From assembly GCA_001695595.3 (NCBI GenBank), contig MBPM02000095.1, positions 1 to 64,000 of the forward strand: a DNA stretch of 64,000 bases, written 5' to 3'. This DNA comes from Plasmopara viticola. Lineage: Eukaryota > Oomycota > Peronosporomycetes > Peronosporales > Peronosporaceae. Below are positions 56,351-64,000 of this stretch, piece after piece (position 1 is the stretch's first letter; each line of letters opens with the position of its first letter). The notes under the pieces are model-generated. The model saw only the letters and a program-made list of their open reading frames with translations. It was not told the DNA's origin and searched no databases. The translations under genes were made by a program, and so were the position numbers.

Positions 56351-57829
56351 CTAAGCTTCTGTTTTACCAGCTGGATGTTCTTCAATAGCTTCTAACAAAT
56401 GCTGCTGAAACTTTCCGCTGCGTACGCTGATAAGCTTTCGGGAATGACTAGATTGCGACAGCAAGGAAGATGGCGGTGCAGACTGCAATATCGACCTCTC
56501 TTCAGATCTTCGCGACTGATCCTTGGGCGCGTTTTTTTCTTGGTCTTTGTAAGCAGAGAATTTAGACTTGTAGCTTTTTCCGTCTCCATAGCTTGATAAG
56601 AGATCATCGTGCTGACACGTATTTTCGCTCGATGTCACCGCATTCCAAACAACTTCCTCTTTGGCTAGGCTCGTATTGGCGGTAATCCGTGCAGATTGGA
56701 GAACGACAAAGTCGTTTGCACTCACTCCGTACGGATCAATGTGGCGTTGAATCTCTTTCATCGGCTCGCGTCCATCTAAAAACCATAACATGCCACTGCG
56801 TTGAAGCTCGTGCTGCATTTGAGCTCGAGCATGCAATAGCTTTTCTTGGCTCGAGTCCTCAGCAGGATTGTAATAGTTAATCGGCGAGCTGACATTCTCG
56901 TCATTGCTGCGTCGATAGTCGTCCTCAAAGTCACTGATCACCGTCTTCGCCATCGAATCACGATTACCCATTTGCACCTCACAAGAGTTGCCTACAGTTT
57001 TGCATGACGCTACGAAAGCCGGTTCGAGGGCGTTACCGAACTCAGAAAGGAAACTCGTCAATAGAACGAGCACGTGAGCTTGGCGGTGGCAATGCGCCAA
57101 TGCAATGGCGGCATCGAGAGCTTGTTCAGTTGCTATGCGACGCGCAAGCAAAAGTCGGACGCACTCGTAGTGACCATTCATTGCAGCCACTGAAAGCAAA
57201 GAATGTCCTTCGAACACGTAGTGAGCCCACCCGTGCAGGTAGTGATCCAGTAGATATGCCAGAATTTGGTGGCGACCATGCTGAGCAGCCACAAAAATTG
57301 GCATCGGGAGCTTGGAATTCGAGGATTCCATTGCGACTTGAGATAGCATTTGAGTCGATGTCGCTGAAGTCGAAGAATGTGAAGAGTCGGCTGAACATTG
57401 TGGTGACGATGGAGATATAGACACACGACGTTGATGCAGGCAATGAAAAGCTTTCCAATGGTTATGGCGGATGACGAGGCTATACATAGCTTTACTGAAA
57501 TGAGCGAGCACCTGAGGCTCTTCATAGAAGAAATCGAGAAGGAGACTCAGCACTTCGTCGTCACCACCTCGACAGGCCAAGAGGAGCGCATTAAGTGAAC
57601 AATAGGTTGTGGACCGATGAAATTGATGACGATTGTGCTCCTTATTTTCCGTCCAAATGGGTGATGCACCTTGTTTTAAAAGTTTCGCAACATGTGTTAT
57701 CTTGCCCAACTTCACCGCTTTGCGTAGTCGTAATTGCAGTCCACGGTCGTCCGAAAGACCATTACATTGAATTTCTTCATCACTGGACTTCCGAAAAAGT
57801 TTGCGCACGAAAGAGGATACTTTTGTCAT
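56351..57829 (-). CDS. Ankyrin-repeat protein
   Basis: 492 aa from the ATG at 57829. The in-frame TTG six bases upstream is not used. At least four ankyrin repeats are visible: RLRKAVKLGKITHVAKLLKQ near 34-58, ALLLACRGGDDEVLSLLLDF near 80-103, PIFVAAQHGRHQILAYLLDH near 172-196 and SLLSVAAMNGHYECVRLLLA near 206-230. A Ser/Thr-rich linker separates the second and third. The C-terminal half is acidic to Ser-rich with no recognised domain. The N-terminus is basic (FVRKLFRKSS) with no signal peptide, so it is probably cytosolic or peripheral to a membrane. Partner unknown. Confidence 0.8.
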   Translation of the reverse strand: MTKVSSFVRKLFRKSSDEEIQCNGLSDDRGLQLRLRKAVKLGKITHVAKLLKQGASPIWTENKEHNRHQFHRSTTYCSLNALLLACRGGDDEVLSLLLDFFYEEPQVLAHFSKAMYSLVIRHNHWKAFHCLHQRRVSISPSSPQCSADSSHSSTSATSTQMLSQVAMESSNSKLPMPIFVAAQHGRHQILAYLLDHYLHGWAHYVFEGHSLLSVAAMNGHYECVRLLLARRIATEQALDAAIALAHCHRQAHVLVLLTSFLSEFGNALEPAFVASCKTVGNSCEVQMGNRDSMAKTVISDFEDDYRRSNDENVSSPINYYNPAEDSSQEKLLHARAQMQHELQRSGMLWFLDGREPMKEIQRHIDPYGVSANDFVVLQSARITANTSLAKEEVVWNAVTSSENTCQHDDLLSSYGDGKSYKSKFSAYKDQEKNAPKDQSRRSEERSILQSAPPSSLLSQSSHSRKLISVRSGKFQQHLLEAIEEHPAGKTEA

Positions 57830-59964
57830 GACCAAGCTGAGGGTGCTCCTCTGCTAGTATAGAGGATTGAGATATGAGGGGTCCAACGTGTGTCTTTGCC
57901 ATTGTTTACCAGCTGATAAGGGGTCATTTCGTTTCAAATTGCTTCGAATATTACGAATATTAGTTCGTGTTGGATGTTCTTTCAGTCTCTACCGCTTCCA
58001 TATGTTGCAGCGCTTGCAACTTCAAACTTGCGGTGAACGGACCTTGAGCCACAAAACGCATCGAAAGTACCTACCATGTAAAATAGGGCCAACCGTTGCC
58101 AACGCGAAGGCGACTCAGTGCCTATCGCCAACGATAGGTGGGTCATGTTGCTGCTTGAGCAAAATGTCAACAAATTCCACCACAACGTGAGCATCCGATT
58201 ACACAGATGTTGTTAAGGAAATTCAATACCAATGTAGTGGTCTGGAGCACACTTCAGCGTGTTCAAATTTACACTGGAAAGTGTTCGGAAAAGTACGGGC
58301 AGAAAGCTCCTCGAAAAGTCAATTCCGGTCATAGTTTGAGGTGGGTAACACAAATTTGGTACCATCCACCTAATGCTCAACGGCGGCAGAGTGTAGTGCT
58401 GGCAAAATTAAAATGACAACATATGTCGACACGGAAGTGTTCGTATTGGAGAAAAATAACGTATGAGACTTTAATGGAGGCCAACGACGGCTAAGCATGC
58501 TGATGTTACGAAATCCAAGGATGAATATTTACTAAAATCCAACATAAAACACGCATTGAGGTAGCACCATATCCTTGATTTAAAAATGTTTAAGCTCATA
58601 AGATCCGTCATGTCTTATGACGAAACCACTTGCGAACGACATATTAGAGATGCTAAATGGGATGATCAAGCATGACAAAGGACCTTAATGACTAAAAAGT
58701 GCGTGCTCATTGACTTGTCCAGCCACACTACGAAGCAACGATGCGCTTACTGATATGCAAAACCTCCCAAAAATGCTGGAGAACGCGAACAATTTGATTT
58801 TACCCTTAAGCACGGTTGAAAGGCCATATAAGAGAAAAGTTTTCCTTTTCACGTAATACTGTTCTCATAGCGGCTTGTGTTATTTGACACAAAACCACTC
58901 CTATGTTCCAACAAAAGAGAACAAGAACTCGATATGAGAATTCACACTGGCGTTCCAAAATTGGAAATAGCTTGGATGTGATGGATGTCAGGCATGCGGT
59001 ATGCTCCCGACACCCTTACAGACATTCTGTAGTTTCGCGGATGGATATCTCAAGTGCATGCGATATCGATTTGTGGATCATGCTTTTCACCACACTAATC
59101 TGTGTCTGGTGTATGTGCTCAACATGTTCCAACTGTCGAGCATTCGGTGTACTCAATTCTCATGCCGTGTGTACCACCGCTACACAACGATTTTAGTCCT
59201 TTGCTAGTTATAACTTAATGAGTGCCACGCGGTATCTGTCTTGACGCTATGCCCGTGCATCAATTGTCTATTTGAACGTCTGGCAAATTATGCAACCATT
59301 TCCTCGCAATGTTTCTTGAGTAACCGAAACCGTAGATTTTTGCGTTCCGCATACTCGCACGACTACCACACGTAATTATACCACTTGCCGAGTTAAGTTT
59401 AAGGACAGATGTTTCTATAAGAAGCTAATCCGCAGGTTTGCATATGAGCCGCAATCTAGCAGCTGTGCAATGGGACAGGCAGCCTTACATCAATAACAGC
59501 AGGATCATGCACCATCCAAACTCATACAAGAGCACACCAGCCTGTTATGCGCTTTTTTTCTCCGTTCTTTCGGCTGGAGTCGTCGACCGCGTTGTCCTTA
59601 TCGAATCACCAACGATCTTTGTCAGTGCCTTTAAGTTTAAAGTACGTCAGCGTACAACTCGTTGGTGGCAAAGCGTGTGTTCGAGGCTTTCCTTCACTTT
59701 TCGAGGTCGTGATGGCTCTGCGAAGCTAAGCAAGCGCGTGCCTAAGTAAAGGCGATACGTTGCAGCTGGTTCATAATCTTTCCGCTTAGACATACCGCAT
59801 TTTGCATGGCCTGAATGCGACACTTGCAAACTTAGTCGCGACATACACTTGACTGATTATTGAGGCTTTTTGGGTGCTTATGCTTGAACTTAGTTGCATT
59901 ACACGGTTGAAAAAGTTGAATATTATTTTCCAAAATGGTCGTAACAAATCCAATTAATGTTGAC
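57830..59964. other. Unrecognised sequence upstream of the ankyrin gene
   Basis: Only short open stretches (57,867-58,190, 58,903-59,196 and 59,438-59,749, all +), none with a recognised motif. Its texture resembles the decayed-element region at 36-53 kb. Confidence 0.4.
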
Positions 59965-61102
59965 AATGCAGCAGACTTTTCGGAAAAGGTTGGGGTGACG
60001 CCCTCCTTCCAAGCGCGGGGGCTAAATGCTCGCGCGCTTCGGGCAGGTGCTCTCGGGCATCTGCAAGTCGCTAACGAGTCTCACCCTCGATGCGACGGTC
60101 TCCAGCACCAGGCCAAACCCCCTTCCACGCCCTTAACCGCGCCAACCGCATCCGGATTGGCTCCTTTAATGTGAATTCTCTAGGTTCGAAGCGCAAGAAG
60201 CACGAAACACTCCCCGAAGATCTCCGGCGCTACCGCGTCGATATCCTTGGCCTCCGAGAAACCAAGATCTACGATAGAGGTGAGCACCGCATTGATGACT
60301 TCCTTTTAACCCCGAAAAAAAAAAAAAACGAAGCCAAGACCGAAGTCACCGAAATCCGCCGCCACTGCAACCCGTCGGGCGCCACTCGACACGCCCGAGC
60401 CCAAGAAGAAACCTGGCGCCACACTAAGAAGCTCAGAACACTCCTCGGCGATATTAAAGATCTATCCCGACGCAAGTCCCTGTCCACCCTCGCGCTCCAC
60501 CGCCTCTGGTCCGTCTGGCTCCGCCCCACGCTCATCTCACCCAAGACCCGCATTCGATTGTACAACACCTACGTTCTACCAATTCTGCTGTACAACTGCG
60601 TCAGTTCCATCGCCGCCAGCTTCGCTACGCTCTTGGCTATCGCTACCCCCGACACATTTCGAATGCAAGACTACGACCTCTGTGATGAGCGGCCGCTGAG
60701 ACTACGACTGACACAAGCTCGCTGGCGCCTGTTTGGCCATGTACTTCGCCGCAATCCCGACATTCCAGCTAACCTCCAGATGCGTGCCTACTTCTTCTCC
60801 ACCGCAGCAAAATGGCGCGGACGTCCCCGCACCACGCTCCCCTCAACACTCGACCACAATTTTGTTTCCCGTGGCTCCGGCTTTCGACTCCGGATAGCAC
60901 AAGACCTCGAAGTGGTACGTACCCTTGCACAAGACCGAAAGAAATGGAATACCCTCACGACCTCGGTGCTGGATGCACTGCCCGCCGAACGAGACCCGAC
61001 GTATGCGGACACCACTCTATGCCGTGGACTAGCCAGACTGAGCCTAGCACGTGCATACCTTGGCAACGCGATGACGTGATACATTACATTAATGCAGCAG
61101 AC
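59965..61102 (+). mobile_element. Internally deleted non-LTR retrotransposon with target-site duplications
   Basis: The element (59977-61090) is flanked by a 12-bp direct repeat AATGCAGCAGAC (59965-59976 and 61091-61102), and its 3' end is ATACATTACATT. One frame stays open from 60090 to 61079 (329 aa). It starts with the LINE endonuclease N-terminus (RIGSFNVNSLGSKRK, DILGLRETK, containing the catalytic Asn and Glu). A run of 14 A (60315-60328) follows, then directly the post-RT region (TLISPKTRIRLYNTYVLPIL, RWRLFGHVLRR). The rest of the endonuclease and the whole RT palm are missing, so it cannot be autonomous. Intact ends plus target-site duplications indicate that it moved in this deleted form, using another element's enzymes. 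Confidence 0.88.
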
Positions 61103-61153
61103 GGCCATAAAATTGTAGTGCAGGGCCGGCTGACGGCTTAATTACTCGTTCAC

Positions 61154-61506
61154 TATCCTCGAGTTTTTTCGGAAAAGGTTGGGGTGACGCCCTCCTTCCA
61201 AGCGCGGGGGCTAAATGCTCGCGCGCTTCGGGCAGGTGCTCTCGGGCATCTGCAGGTCTCTTACGAGTCTCACCCTCGACGCGACGGTCTCCAGCACCAG
61301 AGCGCCACCTGGGCTCTTACCAAGTCAGAGATAAACAAAATAATTGAAGACCCTCACGACCTCGGTGCTGGCTGCACTGCCCGCCGAACGAGACTCGACG
61401 TATGCGGACACCACTTTATGCCGTGGACTAGCCAGACTGAGCCTAGCACGTGCATAACTTGGCAACGCGATAACGTAATACAATACAATACAATATCCTC
61501 GAGTTT
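61154..61506 (+). mobile_element. LINE-derived mini-retroelement, copy 2
   Basis: A 327-bp element (61167-61493) bounded by the 13-bp target-site duplication TATCCTCGAGTTT (61154-61166 and 61494-61506). Its first ~137 bp match the 5' end of the long copy (to CTCCAGCACCAG) and its last ~140 bp match the long copy's 3' end from CCTCACGACCTCGG onward. A ~50-bp middle (TGGGCTCTTACCAAGTCAGA) is not in the long copy. The tail is (AATAC)n. It lies about 130 bp beyond the stop of the polycomb-enhancer gene, in the opposite orientation to it. Confidence 0.92.
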
Positions 61507-61633
61507 AAATTATGGTTTTCACTGAACAGCAAGCTTTTTTAAATTACATGTGACGCCACCTTCCGCCAAACTAATTGTTACCTAGAGCCCACTATATGGC
61601 ATAATTAACTCGTACGCGTTCTCTCCAATGGAC

Positions 61634-63408
61634 CTAAATGTCTAGTATAAACTTCACATTTCGTTCTAATTCTGTGTGCGCACTCGAAAGCCCCTTCTCG
61701 CCGCTTGTGTTCTTGTTCATTATGGTGTCGTATACTGATGAAGAAAGTGGTTCAATGAGCTCGTCCTCACTATCACTCATGCCGTAAATTTCATCCAAAC
61801 GCAAGGACGTCATCTCGTTAATCTTCTTCACTTGTGGACGAACCGAAGATTCTTGGACAACTACCGTTCCGTTGATTGTAGTGAGAGAATTTCCAGTCAA
61901 AGTGGTCGCGCCATTGTCGGGCGTTGTGTTTCCTGTCAAATTTGCCGCACCGAGAAATGATGTTGCAGACCTAAACGAAGGCGCGTTTGTCTCGGTGATA
62001 CCATAATACCGAGAAGACGGTACCGCAATTCGGTCAAGCACCAATCTTCCACCACGACCAATGCGCCCACGACACCGGTACTTGGGCGGTTGCTGAAAGA
62101 TAGCTGCCATCAATCGAGGTGGAGACAGAGGATATGATGGGTACACTGGACCACGCAGATCACGCGGTGACCCGTCCGTGTCCGTTATGTCTTCCATCAC
62201 AAAGTTTGCCGACGTGTCGTACTCCATAAATGAAGGTGCAATTTGAGGTCCTTCGACCGCTCCAGCTCTACCAGACTTTATATTTGCACGGCCAGTCTTG
62301 TAATCTTCAGAACCAAAATCAGTAGTCGCGCTCTGACCTGCCATTCTGCCGTTCTCTTCATCACGATGTTTATTCTTCTTTTTCTTCATTTTCTTATGAC
62401 GTTCACGCTCTTCATTTTTCGGAATCACTGGCTTTCTTACCGCAGCATTTGGTCCAGGATTCGTGAGTTCATGCTCGGCTTGACGGCGAATCTCATCCAA
62501 AAAATCTAATTGCAGACGCTTTGCTCGTTCTCGACGTCGTACAAGATCCAACAACCTACGAACGCGCTCAAAGTCGACTCGAAGTTGCTGCAACTTACGA
62601 AAGCCTTCAAGGTCATTCTTGCGATGTTTTCGTAGCTTGTACCGTTCCTTTTCACGTGGCCGAAACACTGCATGGGGATTCGTGTCATTTAACGGAGTCT
62701 GAGGCCAAAATCGACGGAGTAGCGGACGCTGTAGCTTCTGACGCTTTGCTGCCCAGTACGCGTACACGTCACAAGTTGCGCGATTAAGTGGCATCTTGCG
62801 CATATTTAGTCTCTTAGCAAAAACATCCTCAGCTTCGGCCAGAGTCATAACATTCGGATTCAGTAGTGCTGATGCTTTTTCCAGTGCATCCAGCATTTGA
62901 GCAAATCGATCCTGTGTCAATTGATATCGAGGATCACCATCCAGACCGTACTTAGGGTGCCGTCGAAGCCATCGCATGTCTTCTAGATCTAAATCCACCT
63001 CAACGTTTTGAGGCTCGGGACCAAGAGCTTCGAGTCCTCCGGCATCTTCGTCTCGAGGCAAAGACTGAAATCGTACGTATGACGTGGGTACATCAAAATC
63101 TGCGGGCACTAAGAAGTCATATGCTGGAACAGGCAGAATCACGGGGATGGGAATGTCTTTCTTCTTTCGCTTAGATTGGCTCACGGCTCGTTGTCGCGCT
63201 TCCAGATTCTAATTTTATACATTTAGATCTCAAATATAAGGATAGTAGCCATCACTTTACGTACCGCAACGAGCTGATAGAACGATGTCTGCGGTTGAGA
63301 GGTACCCGCGGCAACGTCATCATCAGCTTCCAAATCCTCTTCCTCACGAATGATGCGCATGCGCGCATGAATGTCGATCTGCCGCGGCCGCAAGCTCGAC
63401 CGTCGCAT
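61634..63408 (-). CDS. EPL1: Enhancer of polycomb-like protein (NuA4/TIP60 subunit)
   Basis: Chromatin protein that links the catalytic module to nucleosomes in NuA4/TIP60-type histone acetyltransferases. Exon 1 is 63408-63265 (starts MRRSSLRPRQIDIHARMRI), and a 56-nt intron follows (63264-63209, GTACGT donor, ATTAG acceptor). Exon 2 is 63208-61634, giving 572 aa. The EPcA domain is clear: MRRSS...RPRQIDIHARM at the N-terminus, then the DLDLEDMRWLRRHPKYG region, and the signature DTNPHAVFRPREKERYKLRK, KNDLEGFRKLQQLR and RRLLDLVRRRERAKRLQL. A Lys-rich stretch (KKMKKKKNKHR) is a likely nuclear signal. The C-terminal third is Thr/Ser/Asn-rich. The GTG at 63184 is not the start. Confidence 0.88.
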
Positions 63409-63528
63409 TTTTGAATACAGGGGAAGCCGCACAAATTTCTTTGGCCACCGAAGTGTAAAAATGGGCGTTCAAGGATACCCTTGCAGATTGTATTGAACGT
63501 AAATTTGTAATTTAATATTTAATTAATG

Positions 63529-63878
63529 CAATAAGGATTGCTTTTCGGAAAAGGTTGGGGTGACGCCCTCCTTCCAAGCGCGGGGGCTAAAGGCTCGCGC
63601 GCTTCGGGCAGGTGCTCTCGGGCACCTGCAGGTCTCTAACGAGTCTCACCCTCGACGCGACGGTCTCCAGCACCAGAGCGCCACGTGGGCTCTTACCAAG
63701 TCAGAACTACACAAAATAATGGAAGACCCTCACGGCCTCGGTGCTGGCTGCACTGCCCGCCGAACGAGACCCGACGTATGCGGACACCACTCTATGCCGT
63801 GGACTAGCCATAGAGCCTAGGACGTGCATAACTTGGCAACGCGATAACGTAATACAATACAATACAATAAGGATTGCT
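63529..63878 (+). mobile_element. LINE-derived mini-retroelement, copy 3
   Basis: A ~322-bp element (63543-63864) with the 14-bp target-site duplication CAATAAGGATTGCT at 63529-63542 and 63865-63878 (the first two bases could belong to the AATAC tail). Nearly identical to copy 2. It sits about 135 bp upstream of the polycomb-enhancer start, so that gene is bracketed by two same-oriented copies. Confidence 0.92.
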
Positions 63879-64000
63879 AATCAGAGAAAACAACATTAAC
63901 CTCAACCAGTTGATGGCAAGACGTTGCAAACAGCGCCACTTCACCTAAAATTTTAAAAACGAAGCCATACAATTGTTTAGAGAAGACTCAACTTAATGAC

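Noticed and set aside
56689..57420. Open + strand frames opposite the ankyrin gene
   Set aside because: They are shadows of the ankyrin coding strand with no motif of their own.

Overview
The window reads as nuclear DNA of an oomycete, most likely in the Peronosporales (Phytophthora or a downy mildew). This is inferred from compact genes with 39-77 nt introns, an ARG1-like J-protein, a TauE/SafE carrier with a cysteine-rich ectodomain, Ty3/gypsy, Ty1/copia and non-LTR retroelement remnants, and the alternation of gene-dense and repeat-rich blocks. No species call is possible without a search. || Region 1 (1-27.2 kb, continuing off the left edge) is a satellite made of tRNA genes. A monomer of about 360 bp, each with a tRNA-Leu-like sequence on the minus strand, alternates between two diverged types. 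Type A is a tRNA-Leu with anticodon AAG. Type B is a related sequence with damaged D, anticodon and acceptor stems. A+B form a dimer of about 717 bp, present about 38 times. Between about 13.7 and 25 kb the dimers are grouped again into a unit of about 2.15 kb (three dimers). By eye, eight A copies match one canonical 80-nt gene exactly, and all lie outside this third-tier block, whose copies carry tRNA-damaging changes. Oligo-T runs suitable for Pol III termination follow both types. || Region 2 (27.2-29.3 kb) is the array edge: five strongly decayed monomers keep the spacing of about 360 bp, and a 330-bp mini-retroelement sits among them. || Region 3 (29.6-35.4 kb) is a housekeeping block: an ATG10-like E2 (-) head-to-head with an LMBR1-family membrane protein (+), then an ARG1-like J-protein (-) and translation initiation factor eIF4A (-) with one intron in its N-terminal codons. 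|| Region 4 (35.5-53.1 kb) has almost no recognisable genes. It holds broken copia and gypsy pieces (reverse transcriptase/RNase H, integrase, gag), all frameshifted, plus one small possibly secreted ORF. || Region 5 (53.2-63.4 kb) is a second gene block: a five-exon TauE/SafE-family carrier (+), an ankyrin-repeat protein (-) and an Enhancer-of-polycomb-like subunit of NuA4-type acetyltransferase (-). An internally deleted LINE of 1.1 kb with target-site duplications lies in this block. Two 330-bp derivatives, sharing its ends and each with its own target-site duplication, bracket the polycomb-enhancer gene. || The protein genes do not form one pathway. ATG10 and the LMBR1-like protein share an upstream region and both families have vacuole/lysosome-related members, which is only suggestive. 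The most unusual feature is the multi-tier tRNA-Leu satellite with its decayed edge.
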